Shown: positions 1-8,902 of the stretch, piece by piece
Layout of the letters: each line of letters begins with the position of its first letter
Position numbering within the stretch: the stretch's first letter is position 1
Virus record (IMG/VR): IMGVR_UViG_3300043410_001256
Location: 30,880-94,879 of that record
Length of the DNA: 64,000 nucleotides
Reading direction: 5' to 3' (one strand)
Origin: a virus
Position numbers and translations under genes: made by a program
The notes under the pieces: generated by a model
Database searches by the model: none
What the model was told of the DNA's origin: nothing
Seen by the model: only the letters and a program-made list of their open reading frames with translations

Positions 1-781
1 CCCAGTTAGCCGCACCACGACGTGTACGCTGAGCGATCAAGTTTGCACTACGGTTGATTAGAACTGCCAATGCGGCATGCTCGTCACCAACGAAAGTAGC
101 TGTACCAGAAACTGTGGACTGGTCATATGTGAATTCAGTTGCTGCCAATGAACGTAGGCTTGCCAAAATTTCTTGGTCAATTTCAACTGTGATTTCTTGT
201 GCCAAAGCTGCCATGATTTCAGCTTCAACATCTAAACCGTGCATAGCTTGAGCATCTTGAGCTGCCTCAAATGTCCAACGTGCGCTTAGTTTACGTGTCT
301 TAGCTTCGACAACTTGTTTCAAGATTTGAACGTTGATACGGTTACCAGGTGTACCTTCTAGGGTACTAGTAGCGTATGCCTTGCTTGTTGCTGGGTTACC
401 AGAATAAGCAGTTGCAATCTTGAATGGGCTTAGTGCTTCGTCACCAGCTAGTGCGCCATCTGTACCTGTAGTTGCGCTAACAGTGTCAGCATAACGTACA
501 CGTAGAGTATGGATTTGTGCAACTGGGCCAGTCATTGGCTGAACACCAACGATTTCGTTAGCAATAACGGTTGGCATTACACGACGAATCACTGGTAGAA
601 TAACGCGATTCAATGTTGCTACGTTGCTTGAGCTAGTAGCACCAGCAGTTGCGTTTTCTGCCAAGTACTTGCGAGTGTTCTCTAGGATCACACCCATGCT
701 GGTTCTCTTAGAACCTTGTAGGCCTTCTAACAGGGCTTCTTTTGTTTCGCCCCAACGGCTCTCTAATAGTGCGGTTGTCAT
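1..781 (-). CDS. gp23: Major capsid protein gp23 (3' end cut by window edge)
   Basis: Major head subunit of T4-like phages, which forms the hexamers of the capsid and is processed by the prohead protease. The frame opens at an ATG at 781 behind a strong ribosome binding site (AGGAGAAGGA) and stays open for 260 codons to the left edge, so the C-terminal part is missing. The visible protein begins MTTALLESRWGE and contains the gp23 block RRVMPTVIANEIVGVQPM followed by TGPVAQIHTLRVRYAD, which matches the family stretch ending GVQPM. It is the last gene of the gp20-67-21-22-23 run, the standard T4 head cluster order, here on the minus strand. The short gap to gp22 suggests co-transcription with the scaffold. 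Confidence 0.95.
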   Translation of the reverse strand, partial: MTTALLESRWGETKEALLEGLQGSKRTSMGVILENTRKYLAENATAGATSSSNVATLNRVILPVIRRVMPTVIANEIVGVQPMTGPVAQIHTLRVRYADTVSATTGTDGALAGDEALSPFKIATAYSGNPATSKAYATSTLEGTPGNRINVQILKQVVEAKTRKLSARWTFEAAQDAQAMHGLDVEAEIMAALAQEITVEIDQEILASLRSLAATEFTYDQSTVSGTATFVGDEHAALAVLINRSANLIAQRTRRGAANW

Positions 782-806
782 TTTATTTCCTTCTCCTGTT
801 TAGGGT

Positions 807-1904
807 TTACTTTAGCCCTGCTAAACGCTTGATTTCAATCACGTTAGTGGCATCATCAGAGGCGCTGACCTTAGCAGTCTTATCACCAGTTTGTACTGAA
901 CGTCCTTCGCTTAACACAGCCTTTGGAGCTGCCTTAATTGGAGTGTTATTCAACACAGCTGGAAGATACTTATCAAATGCAGTTTGTAATTTGTCTGTCT
1001 GCACTGATTCAAGAAGTTCGCTCATTACTGCGGCCTTCTCTTTGTTCAAAGGTTTCAACAACACAGAAAGAGTTTCTTTACGTGTTGCAGATTCTTTGAT
1101 AATCTTAATTTCTTTTTCTTTCGTTTCTACCAGAGCGGCCTTTTCATCGGCGGCACGAGTAGCCTCGGCTAATTGCTGAGCTTGAGCATCCATCTCTGCA
1201 CGTAGCTTGGCAATTTCACGGTTCTCATTGAGGTGAGTAACTGCAAATTCACTAGCAAATGCCTCAAACAAACGACGACCAAACATGTTCTCACGAGCAC
1301 TTTGGATATCTTCTTTGAGTTGTACGATTTCTGTTTCAAGGTTTTGAGCAATAGACTCTTTAACCAACTTGGCGCTACGTTCTACAAACTGACTCTTTAG
1401 TTGAGTCAAATGTTGTTTAGCTTCTGCAACTAAACGAACGCGAGCTTCTACCACAGCTTTCTTATCTGTTTCAAATTCTTGAATCTCTTCAGCTAACGCT
1501 GTGATAACAAACTTCTCAAGACGACTTACGTTTTCTTGATATTGCTTGCGATCAGCACGTAGTTCCTTCAATTCCTCAGCTAGTTTGCTGATCATGAATT
1601 GATCAAACTTGCTTGCGTTTTCAGACATGCGAGTTTGGAACTTCACACGGTCTTCTGCGAGAGCACGTTTTTCTTCTTGGAACTCACGAATTTCTTCAGA
1701 TAGAGCGTCGGTAACCATGTGGTCTAGGGCTTCAACCATTACACTCTTGTCATGCTCATAGCGTTGTGCAAATTCTTCGCGCAACTCTGCACGTGCAGTT
1801 TCACGTGCCTCATGAAGCTTGGCTTCCCAAGCTTCAGAGATGGCCTGACGAGTGTCTTCGTTGATAATGCCGGCATCCAACAGTGGTTTGATAGCATCAA
1901 ACAT
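807..1904 (-). CDS. gp22: Prohead core scaffolding protein gp22
   Basis: Main internal scaffold of the prohead, which gp21 degrades during maturation. The 365-residue protein is almost wholly charged alpha-helix and coiled coil: long stretches rich in Glu, Lys, Arg and Ala run from about residue 30 to 310. It includes a repeated pattern like ALAEEIQEFETDK and LAEELKELRADR, and lacks cysteine-rich or membrane segments. The C-terminus (about 320-365) is less regular and ends IEIKRLAGLK. It is longer than T4 gp22 (269 aa), as in aquatic T4-like phages. Position between protease gp21 and capsid gp23 makes the call secure even though such sequences diverge quickly. The repeated helical blocks at about 60-75, 105-120 and 135-150 suggest internal duplication. 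Confidence 0.9.
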   Translation of the reverse strand: MFDAIKPLLDAGIINEDTRQAISEAWEAKLHEARETARAELREEFAQRYEHDKSVMVEALDHMVTDALSEEIREFQEEKRALAEDRVKFQTRMSENASKFDQFMISKLAEELKELRADRKQYQENVSRLEKFVITALAEEIQEFETDKKAVVEARVRLVAEAKQHLTQLKSQFVERSAKLVKESIAQNLETEIVQLKEDIQSARENMFGRRLFEAFASEFAVTHLNENREIAKLRAEMDAQAQQLAEATRAADEKAALVETKEKEIKIIKESATRKETLSVLLKPLNKEKAAVMSELLESVQTDKLQTAFDKYLPAVLNNTPIKAAPKAVLSEGRSVQTGDKTAKVSASDDATNVIEIKRLAGLK

Positions 1905-1914
1905 TACCTATCTC

Positions 1915-2553
1915 CTATAATTTCAAATCATTGATTAGGCGCACAACAGCCTCTTTCAGATACTTCTGAACTTTTTGATCATGTACTGCGTCACCTGCTG
2001 TGTCCAAAACACGATGTCCATGACGCATGTTCATTAGACCTTCGTAAATTGCTTTTGGATAAGCGTGTGGTGCGCTAGGTTGTGCTACTATGTCCACAGT
2101 GATTATTTCAAAGTCACTGACTTGACCTGAACTCTCGTTAACGTTGCCGCTGCCACGTGAGCTCACTCCTAACTTGACTCCGCTAGTAAGCATGGCTTTC
2201 ACCAGCTCACCCATCGGGGTCGGTAGAATCTTTAGTTTACCTATACCAGCATGTCCGTCCATGTACATTTCTGTAATCATGTGGCTCACACGGTCTAGAT
2301 TAATTTTTAGGTCATCTGGATGGTCTACTTCACCTAGAACGCTGTTACCTTTTCTTAACTGTTCGTTAATTTGGGTAACAGCTTTCTCGATTTCGTGAAT
2401 TGGGTATATGCGCTTGTTTTCGTTCTTGATACCGCCTTCAATGCATATACCTTTCAGATAGAGGTTCTTACCTTTGCCGTCGGGAGCGTCTTCGTTGAGC
2501 AACTCCAACCTAGCGGCATCAAATGTAAGATTCTCTTTTAGGTACATAGCCAT
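1915..2553 (-). CDS. gp21: Prohead core protease gp21
   Basis: Serine protease of the T4 prohead protease family. It cleaves scaffold and capsid proteins inside the assembled prohead and then itself. The 212-residue sequence has the two family signature sites: GEVDHPDD with the probable catalytic His at residue 78, and GVKLGVSSRGSG with the nucleophilic Ser at about 131-132. A later Asp-containing strand (ITVDIVAQPS, about 151-160) is followed by the family motif APHAYP. Length matches T4 gp21. It lies 13 bases downstream of the gp67-like gene and 10 bases upstream of gp22, so it is expected to be expressed with the rest of the head operon. Confidence 0.95.
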   Translation of the reverse strand: MAMYLKENLTFDAARLELLNEDAPDGKGKNLYLKGICIEGGIKNENKRIYPIHEIEKAVTQINEQLRKGNSVLGEVDHPDDLKINLDRVSHMITEMYMDGHAGIGKLKILPTPMGELVKAMLTSGVKLGVSSRGSGNVNESSGQVSDFEIITVDIVAQPSAPHAYPKAIYEGLMNMRHGHRVLDTAGDAVHDQKVQKYLKEAVVRLINDLKL

Positions 2554-2566
2554 ATTAACTACCTAA

Positions 2567-3562
2567 TTATTTTGCTTTGAAACCAGATTTGCCACCTGGT
2601 TCAATGCTGTGTTTGTTAACACTCACGCTACCATCAGTTGTGCTGCCTTCTGCAGACTTAGCACTTGCTTTAGTATTGTAATAGTTTTGAGCGCCTTTGT
2701 TGCCACCTGGCTTGTTTACATTGCGTTTAGCAACATCAATTTCCTGTGGAGCTTTCAAAAAGCCGCCTGCTTTACCTTTTGGGGACTGACCGTTAGGATC
2801 TGGAACGTTGTCTTGACGGTTCATGTTTTCATTTGTACCGCCCATGTCGTTAGGCATGTCGTCAACGATGCTGGTCTTGTTTACGCTTACGCTACCGCCT
2901 TTAGCACCAACTTCTTTGCCTTCAGCGTCGCCTTTTTTGTCAGCGCCATGACCACCAGATACTTTTTCTACGTATTCACGAATACGCTCTGCTTCAGTTC
3001 TAGCACGACGTGATTCAGCAACTGAATCTTCTTCGTCATCTGCTTCTTCTTCGTCATCTGCTTCTTCGTCGCCTTCTTCATCACCCTCTTCGTCGCTGCC
3101 GCCAAATGGGTTATCGTCGCCTTCTTCATCACCCATGTCATCGCCGCCGAAGTCGTCACCGCCTTCTTCGTCGCCCATCAAGCGATCAAATTCTGCTTTT
3201 AATTCGTCAATTGCAGACTCTAGGTCCATAATGTCAGACTTGGTAGCTGGAGCTTCGCTGTCGCCAGCACCGCCTAAACCACCCATGTCATCGCCGCCTG
3301 GCATGTCATCGCCGCCTGGCTCGCCGGACATGTCATCACCTGGCATGCCCAATTCATCGTCTTCTTCAGTCATGCCATTTTCGTCCATGGCAACTTCTTG
3401 AGCAAGGTTACCCACGCGATCATGGCTAACTGCTGGTTCTTCGTCCATTAATGATTCATAGATTTCACGGCTGCGCTCTACCACGATTGAGTGGAAAAGA
3501 GCACGAGCTTTGTCTTCGTCATCATTAATGATATGTTCTATAAGCTGTTCGTATTTGTTCAT
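2567..3562 (-). CDS. gp67: Acidic prohead core protein, gp67-like, greatly extended
   Basis: Probable minor prohead core component. The first 40 residues (MNKYEQLIEHIINDDEDKAR then LFHSIVVERSREIYESLMDE) have the pattern of T4 gp67: a short helix that enlists the protein into the core, followed by an acidic tail. T4 gp67 is about 80 residues; this one is 331. Residues about 70-110 are Gly/Asp/Met repeats (GDDMPGGDDMGG type). Residues about 128-175 are nearly pure Asp/Glu with Gly. The C-terminal third is basic to neutral, low in complexity, and contains a duplicated SVSVNK segment (GGSVSVNKTSI and DGSVSVNKHSI). Start: ATG at 3562 with a strong GAGGAG site and a CTTAAATA late-type promoter 34 bases upstream. 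The gp67 name rests on position and the N-terminus. T4 gp68 is the alternative. Confidence 0.6.
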   Translation of the reverse strand: MNKYEQLIEHIINDDEDKARALFHSIVVERSREIYESLMDEEPAVSHDRVGNLAQEVAMDENGMTEEDDELGMPGDDMSGEPGGDDMPGGDDMGGLGGAGDSEAPATKSDIMDLESAIDELKAEFDRLMGDEEGGDDFGGDDMGDEEGDDNPFGGSDEEGDEEGDEEADDEEEADDEEDSVAESRRARTEAERIREYVEKVSGGHGADKKGDAEGKEVGAKGGSVSVNKTSIVDDMPNDMGGTNENMNRQDNVPDPNGQSPKGKAGGFLKAPQEIDVAKRNVNKPGGNKGAQNYYNTKASAKSAEGSTTDGSVSVNKHSIEPGGKSGFKAK

Positions 3563-3595
3563 GAGAACTCCTCTAGTAATATGGCTATGTTATTT

Positions 3596-3603
3596 TATTT
3601 AAG
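3596..3603 (-). promoter_or_regulatory. Late-type promoter CTTAAATA for the gp67-like gene
   Basis: On the minus strand CTTAAATA lies 34 bases before the ATG at 3562, with GAGGAG as ribosome binding site between them. The same 8-mer precedes gp20. Confidence 0.5.
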
Positions 3604-3657
3604 ATAACGGCTAAGATTTCGCCAGTTATGTGGATGTTTTTGAGCGATTTGCAAAAT

Positions 3658-3903
3658 TTATAGGCTTGCAGGTGCTCCAACACCGGCTGCACCCTCTTCC
3701 GGAGCTGTTTTATATTGCTTGCTTACCCTCTTGAGCTGTTGCTCATGTTCTACTTTTTTAACGTCATTCATCATACGCAAACGGTTAATCTGCGCTAATG
3801 TGAGTCTAGTTTTGCGTCGATCATCCAGCTTGATGGTGGTATGATCTTCTTGGGGTTCGTAACGTCCGGGCAATACTGGATTAAAAAATTCGTATAAATT
3901 CAT
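3658..3903 (-). CDS. Small conserved head-cluster protein, function unknown
   Basis: An 81-residue basic protein encoded between the portal gene and the gp67-like gene. It begins MNLYEFFNPVLPGRYEPQ, continues with a highly charged helix (DDRRKTRLTLAQINRLRMMND, then KKVEHEQQLKRVSKQY) and ends in a flexible Ala/Gly tail. From memory, a similar small protein with the RLTLxQINxLR core sits next to gp20 in other aquatic T4-like phages, but no function is known to me. The position is that of the T4 core proteins gp67 and gp68, so a prohead core or scaffold role is an inference. A GGTAAATA motif ends only 6 bases before the ATG, too close to give a normal leader. Confidence 0.6.
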   Translation of the reverse strand: MNLYEFFNPVLPGRYEPQEDHTTIKLDDRRKTRLTLAQINRLRMMNDVKKVEHEQQLKRVSKQYKTAPEEGAAGVGAPASL

Positions 3904-3909
3904 AACTTG

Positions 3910-3917
3910 TATTTACC
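3910..3917 (-). promoter_or_regulatory. GGTAAATA motif before the small head protein
   Basis: The minus strand reads GGTAAATA, as in the two hairpin-associated elements. It ends 6 bases before the ATG at 3903, so a message from it would be nearly leaderless. It may be a chance match or serve downstream genes. Confidence 0.25.
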
Positions 3918-3926
3918 CAAAACGGT

Positions 3927-5672
3927 TTATATTGCCGGCGGTATGCCGCTTGCAGGCGTGGATGCTGTGCCTCCTGGGACTGGACTGCCCATGCCTGGAC
4001 CAGCTGGCATTTCACCTGGCATGCCCATTCCTGGCTCTCCTTCAGCAGGGACGTCTGCGGCTTCTAGGTCGCTTTGGATGCCACCTGGGGTTACGCCCAC
4101 TGAACGTAGCTCGGCAGCATCAGCAGGTGCAGTTTCAACATCACCTTGTTCTTCTGCCCACATGCTTTCGTTTTCTGTCATTTCTTGTTCAGTTAAGCCC
4201 AAGAAACGTTGCATTAGGAAACGTTTGGAGAAGTAAGGAAACTGCTCCAACTGTGTAAATGTGTTGATACGTGCCATATCAACGTCAGCTTGACGGTACT
4301 GTGCAAAGTTCTGTGGGGGATTAAACTTAAGATCAAACAGTTGTCCGTCGATACTAATACCGCGCCACTTCATGTACAGCTTGAACTCTTTGTCTAGATA
4401 TTCAGCAACAATCTTTTGTAAACGCAAACAGTATTGGTTAAAGCGCCATTCCTGAATCAGTGCTGTGCCTACTTTACCATCAGTAAAACTGCCCTGTGCG
4501 CCGTCGTCTAGTCCTGTAGGCAAATAGCTACTTGGAATGCGTAAACCACGGAATAATTTGTTGGTAAAGAAGTGTAAATCAGTGATTTCACCTAGGTTCT
4601 GACCGCCTGCTAGTGTCTCTACGCTAGACCCACGGCCGTCTGCTGTAACAGGGAAGAAATAGTCTTCATTTTGGCTCAATGGGTTGTAAGTAGCATCCAT
4701 CATGTTTGTTCCGCCACCTGTTTGTGTGGGGATTCTACGCTGATGCACTTCGTTTTTAATACGCTCAACAAAGGCCATAGCCATGTGACTTGGCATGTTT
4801 CCTACGTCAATTTTGAAGATTCTACGCTCTGGAGCACGTTGTACACGGTAGATAATAATAGCATCTTCCAGCAGTTCTTTCTGCTTAAACACCTTGAAAA
4901 TGTTCTCTAAAACAGAGTTGCCGAACGGCCAATATACGTCCAGGCCCTCTGTTAAACTCATGTGTAAAACGTGTTCTGCGTTGATTGCTACTTCGTTTTT
5001 AGCCTGGCTAAAACGGCTACCACCTGCTGTATAATTGCTGGGTTGTACATAGCTACCAGTGGGTCCACCCACTTGCGGATGGTTAATATATGTGTCTGTT
5101 GCGGCTACTGCGGTTACACTTAGGTTTTGCAGGTTAGGATTAATGTCTTTGATAATGTACTGCTCAGGCTGTTTGCCCTCTGCTTCGTTTACAATAATCT
5201 TAACCACTTTTGACATTTCAACCCAGAACAGTTTGAATGTTTCTGGATCACGCACAAACACTTGATCTCCGTATTTGATAACGCTACGGAAAATACGAAA
5301 GATACGTTTGTTCAGTTCATTGAGACTTACCCACTGATGCAGTTGTTCTTTGATAATTTTAATTTCGTTTTCAGTTGGTTGCTCTTTGAAATCTAGTGTA
5401 AAAGCATTACCATACTCTTCGTTGTCTTGTGTGCTGAATTCTGCTAGAATGTCTAGGGCCGCATTGACTTCGCTGTCCATGTCCATTTGTTCATACTGGT
5501 TGTATCGCTCAACACGATTTGGATGTCCAATATAAATTTCTGGCAGACTGCTTTGCCAGTTGCGATAACCAGGGTTAGTAGGGGTAGAGCTTCCATTGAA
5601 TGTGAATGGACTAACAGCACCTCCCATATTCTGGGGTATGTTAGAGCTCTTAAAATATTTTTTCCAAGACAT
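3927..5672 (-). CDS. gp20: Portal vertex protein gp20
   Basis: Dodecameric portal at the unique head vertex: prohead assembly initiator, DNA entry channel and docking point for terminase and neck. The 581-residue sequence has family blocks such as LPEIYIGHPNRVERYNQY, MDSEVNAALDILAEFSTQ, VIKYGDQVFVRDP and EDYFFPVTADGRGSSVETL, then LGEITDLHFFTNKLFRGLRI with SSYL. The C-terminal 70 residues are low-complexity Gly/Pro/Met-rich and end in PASGIPPAI, an addition relative to T4 (524 aa). A CTTAAATA late-type element (5695-5702) lies 22 bases upstream of the ATG. It heads the head operon and follows the tape-measure-like gene by 33 bases. Confidence 0.97.
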   Translation of the reverse strand: MSWKKYFKSSNIPQNMGGAVSPFTFNGSSTPTNPGYRNWQSSLPEIYIGHPNRVERYNQYEQMDMDSEVNAALDILAEFSTQDNEEYGNAFTLDFKEQPTENEIKIIKEQLHQWVSLNELNKRIFRIFRSVIKYGDQVFVRDPETFKLFWVEMSKVVKIIVNEAEGKQPEQYIIKDINPNLQNLSVTAVAATDTYINHPQVGGPTGSYVQPSNYTAGGSRFSQAKNEVAINAEHVLHMSLTEGLDVYWPFGNSVLENIFKVFKQKELLEDAIIIYRVQRAPERRIFKIDVGNMPSHMAMAFVERIKNEVHQRRIPTQTGGGTNMMDATYNPLSQNEDYFFPVTADGRGSSVETLAGGQNLGEITDLHFFTNKLFRGLRIPSSYLPTGLDDGAQGSFTDGKVGTALIQEWRFNQYCLRLQKIVAEYLDKEFKLYMKWRGISIDGQLFDLKFNPPQNFAQYRQADVDMARINTFTQLEQFPYFSKRFLMQRFLGLTEQEMTENESMWAEEQGDVETAPADAAELRSVGVTPGGIQSDLEAADVPAEGEPGMGMPGEMPAGPGMGSPVPGGTASTPASGIPPAI

Positions 5673-5694
5673 GTATAATTGGTTCCGTGTCGTA

Positions 5695-5702
5695 TATTTA
5701 AG
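5695..5702 (-). promoter_or_regulatory. Late-type promoter CTTAAATA for gp20
   Basis: CTTAAATA followed by TACG on the minus strand, 22 bases before the gp20 ATG at 5672. TACG after the motif is shared with the element before fiber 2 (CATAAATATACG). Confidence 0.5.
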
Positions 5703-5705
5703 TGA

Positions 5706-8700
5706 TTAGAAGTTGTTGCCAATCTTCTTGAGGTAGCGTACACTATCGCTATTAGCAGAAACCACTGCCCCCATTTTTGTTGCTAGACTACGCATAACTT
5801 CAACACCCTCGGCTGTTTCTTTGGTTAGCTTACCTAATGCAAAAATAATAGGATCACCTTTACCATATTCAATCAAATCGTTTTCAGTGAACGCTTTGCC
5901 TTTTTTAGCCTTAGGATCATAAAAATCGCCCGGTCTAACAGATGTAGTGCCAAGTGGACCTGCTCCGCCCTGGGCACTTTTTAATGCATCAACAAATGCA
6001 CTAGTTAAGATTCCTTTTGCATTTGCTGTAAACGTAATAGCATTACCAGCCGACGATAGGCTTACAGCAAGAGCGCCATCAAATGCTTTAAGTCCTTCTG
6101 GCAGTTTGCCTGTAACTGTTACAGTTGCACCAGCTGGTGCTGATGGTGCAGAACGTGGCTTACCATTGGTAGTAGTAGGTTTATCGTCACCAAACCAACT
6201 CATTGGATTTAAGTTGCTAAATTTCTGTTTAACTGTTTTCCAACTATCTTCTACCCAGTCGCTTATGGTTGTAAATGTACTACCTAGAGTTTTACCAATT
6301 GAATCCCAAACTCCTTTGAACGTCCAACTCTGCCACCACTTGGAAAAACTTTGTCCAATTTTATTAACCCATTTAGAAGCATCAGTCATATAATACAGCA
6401 CACCTGCACCAATACTACCTAGTAATCCGCCAATGATAGCGCCGGGTCCTGCACCAACACCTCCAAACCATACACCAATTGCGGCACCAACTGCGGCACC
6501 TATCTTTCCGCCAGCCCAGGCAGCGGCAACACCACCTGCAGTCTCTGCTGTTTTACCAGTGTACTCTTCATTTGCTTGTTCTGCTGTTATTTCGCCGCGG
6601 TTTTTCTTTTCACGAATTTGATTCATTTCGTAACCGTACATAAGAGTCTGAACGCCTATGTTGGCACGATTAACATTTTTTAACAGAGGTGCGGCTTTTT
6701 CTAAGGCTGTTGCAATCTTGGCTTGTCTTATTTCCGCGGCAGCGGCTTTGGAGCGCAATTCCATTTCTGCGACGTCTTTTGCACTACCAGTTAGTTCTTT
6801 GCCTTTGAATGGATTCTTTTCTTTGAACCATTCTTTGAATCGTTCTGTGCGAGTCTTGCCTTCTTCTACTTTAGCACCACCCTCTGTTGCAGTTGTTGTT
6901 GTTCCTCCACCAAAACGTCCAGATGTTGCCCAGCGTATGAGTTTCAATGCATCAACTGCTAGTAGTGCGGCAATGGCAATTGGTAACCACTTGTTGATTT
7001 CTCCCATGCCAGGTATATCGCCGCCGCCAAACTTGCGTTGGAATCCGCCGAGACCTTCTTCTATTAATCTGTTTGCTTCTTCTAATGAAGCTTTGATCTT
7101 AGTTCCAATCTCAGGAAGTCTATCAATAATGTGTTGTTGGAACTTGGCTGTTAGATCTCTGCCTGCCGCTTCAATGTCAGTCAACATCTGTGTCATGTTC
7201 TTGGGCTTGCCAGTCTTACCTGCTTCTTCAGCATCTTCCATGGTCTGACGTTGATTTTCTTTTATGTTTTTAACCGCGTCTGCTGTAAACCTAGAGCCTT
7301 CAACCATCATGCTGGACAGAGAATTAATAGCAGGTGCCAGTTTACTATTACTTGCCGCAATAGTACCAAAGGTCTGATCCTTCATGATTGTTTGGTACAC
7401 ACTTGACAGTCGTGTACGAATCTTGATTGCTTCGTCTGGTGTCATGGTACCGTTACGCATTGACTTGGCTGCGTCTCGGAAAATTACCTGTAGCTCTGGG
7501 AATCTGGCAGCTAACAATTTCATGCTGTCACCAGTGGCTACACCAAACTTAGCAGTCTGAACAATTGATCGACGTATCTCGTCATCAAAGGTGTCCATGG
7601 CTTTTGTAACTGTGGCTCTCACACTATCTGGAAGATTAGCCATCTCTTGTTGGTATGCAAAGTCTGCCTGGTTGGCTTTGGCTTTTTCTTTAAGGTCTCT
7701 AATGCTCTTACCAGTCAGTTGATTAATAATACTCAACGACTGTGCATACTCCACAGAGCGTTGTAAAATTTCTGAATCTTTCAAGGACCGACCAAACTGT
7801 CCTTGTTTCATGTATGCCATTTCAGATGCGGCAATGCCCATAAAGTCTTCAACTGACACCCCCATGGCCTGCAACTGTCTGTCTAGTTTTTGTCCTCTGA
7901 GCTGTGCTGCCACGCGACCCATCTGCAAACTGGCTTGACCAATGCCCATACCAGTTCTAACCAATGCGTCTGCGTTTTCTTGCACACCTTGCTTGAACTG
8001 ATCAAAGGTCATCATCATGACGCCATTGAATTGCAATGCCTTGGCTATGTCATCGGCACCACCTGCAACAACAACACCTGCCTTGGTTAAATCTTTGTAG
8101 GCTCTTAACAGTTGATCACCACCAGTCATCAGCACCTGGTTGTAGAGTCTTGCGGCAGCAGTTTTAAGTTCTGATTGTACTTTGTTTGACTCGGCATTCA
8201 ATACCATGCCCAAGCCAAGCAGTTTACTTGCAAATCCTGGAATAGCCGCAACTGCTGTGCCAGCCATTTGTGTGGCAGTGGCCAATTGCTGTGCATGAAC
8301 ATTAGCAATGTTCAGTTCCATTTCCATCTGAGCATTGGCTATGGCAAATCCAGAACCACCGCTCTGGATAGTGCTCATTACCTGTCCAACGCCCTGTATG
8401 GTTGCCATTTGCACAGCACCATAGTAGCCTATTAGAAACTTGCCCCACTTTTCAACACCGCCGGTGAACTTCTGGAATACTTCGCCGCGATCCTGCATAG
8501 ACGAAATTTCTTTGCGTCTAGCTTCAACTTCTTTTAACTGTAACGGTGTTAGTAGTGCGGTGCCAGCACGATGTTTGCGTAGTGCTTCTTCTAGATCATA
8601 GAGTTCATTGTTAGCTTGACGCAGTGCTTCTTTGTGTTCGTATTGTGCTCTGTTGGTTAAACGCAAACTTGCACTTAGACGTTTGTAGCTGTCTGTGGCA

Positions 8701-8852
8701 TCTTTACTGCTTTTCAAAAGATTATCTATACGTTCTTTGTATGTTGCTCCATCAGAATCACCGCTGGAGCTTGATCGGCCCGCAGACGGGTTGCGGTCTC
8801 CCATAACCTCTTGCATTGCCCGTTTGAATGCTTCAATTTGCTCGCGATCCAT
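5706..8852 (-). CDS. Tail tape-measure-like protein
   Basis: A 1048-residue protein with the architecture of a tail tape measure, the molecule that sets tube length and lies inside the tube. The N-terminal 110 residues are charged coiled coil (ERIDNLLKSSKDATDSYKRL, then heptad-like helices to about 120). The centre is long helical sequence with hydrophobic patches (about 140-175, 200-230 and 612-632, the last WLPIAIAALLAVDALKLI). Residues about 769-822 are a Gly/Ala membrane-type segment (GGKIGAAVGAAIGVWFGG and GAIIGGLLGSIGAGVLYYM). T4's equivalent is gp29 (590 aa), but no specific gp29 motif was recognised, so no symbol is given. As an uninterrupted helix it would allow a tail longer than T4's. 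It diverges from gp26, which may belong to its assembly-chaperone set. Another large structural role is possible. Confidence 0.6.
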   Translation of the reverse strand: MDREQIEAFKRAMQEVMGDRNPSAGRSSSSGDSDGATYKERIDNLLKSSKDATDSYKRLSASLRLTNRAQYEHKEALRQANNELYDLEEALRKHRAGTALLTPLQLKEVEARRKEISSMQDRGEVFQKFTGGVEKWGKFLIGYYGAVQMATIQGVGQVMSTIQSGGSGFAIANAQMEMELNIANVHAQQLATATQMAGTAVAAIPGFASKLLGLGMVLNAESNKVQSELKTAAARLYNQVLMTGGDQLLRAYKDLTKAGVVVAGGADDIAKALQFNGVMMMTFDQFKQGVQENADALVRTGMGIGQASLQMGRVAAQLRGQKLDRQLQAMGVSVEDFMGIAASEMAYMKQGQFGRSLKDSEILQRSVEYAQSLSIINQLTGKSIRDLKEKAKANQADFAYQQEMANLPDSVRATVTKAMDTFDDEIRRSIVQTAKFGVATGDSMKLLAARFPELQVIFRDAAKSMRNGTMTPDEAIKIRTRLSSVYQTIMKDQTFGTIAASNSKLAPAINSLSSMMVEGSRFTADAVKNIKENQRQTMEDAEEAGKTGKPKNMTQMLTDIEAAGRDLTAKFQQHIIDRLPEIGTKIKASLEEANRLIEEGLGGFQRKFGGGDIPGMGEINKWLPIAIAALLAVDALKLIRWATSGRFGGGTTTTATEGGAKVEEGKTRTERFKEWFKEKNPFKGKELTGSAKDVAEMELRSKAAAAEIRQAKIATALEKAAPLLKNVNRANIGVQTLMYGYEMNQIREKKNRGEITAEQANEEYTGKTAETAGGVAAAWAGGKIGAAVGAAIGVWFGGVGAGPGAIIGGLLGSIGAGVLYYMTDASKWVNKIGQSFSKWWQSWTFKGVWDSIGKTLGSTFTTISDWVEDSWKTVKQKFSNLNPMSWFGDDKPTTTNGKPRSAPSAPAGATVTVTGKLPEGLKAFDGALAVSLSSAGNAITFTANAKGILTSAFVDALKSAQGGAGPLGTTSVRPGDFYDPKAKKGKAFTENDLIEYGKGDPIIFALGKLTKETAEGVEVMRSLATKMGAVVSANSDSVRYLKKIGNNF

Positions 8853-8861
8853 TTTGCTACC

Positions 8862-8869
8862 TATAAATA
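8862..8869 (+). promoter_or_regulatory. Late promoter, exact T4 consensus TATAAATA
   Basis: TATAAATA, identical to the T4 late promoter -10-type element, lies 33 bases before the gp26 ATG at 8903. A GAGGA ribosome binding site (8891-8895) sits between them at normal spacing. gp55, the sigma factor that reads this motif, is encoded at 15586-16464. Confidence 0.75.
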
Positions 8870-8883
8870 AACGTATATTTCAA

Positions 8884-8891
8884 TATTTATG
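8884..8891 (-). promoter_or_regulatory. Late promoter CATAAATA for the tape-measure-like gene
   Basis: On the minus strand this reads CATAAATA, one base from the T4 late consensus, 31 bases upstream of the ATG at 8852. With the plus-strand element at 8862 it forms a divergent pair of late promoters in a 50-base intergenic region. Confidence 0.6.
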
Positions 8892-8902
8892 AGGATCAAA
8901 AT

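Noticed and set aside
742-1179. Open plus-strand frame of 145 codons opposite gp22
   Set aside because: It is antisense to the charged helical gp22 gene, has no ribosome binding site and no recognisable product.
6658-7248. Plus-strand frame of 196 codons opposite the tape-measure-like gene
   Set aside because: Shadow of the minus-strand gene with low-complexity Pro/Ser/Ala content. No start signal.
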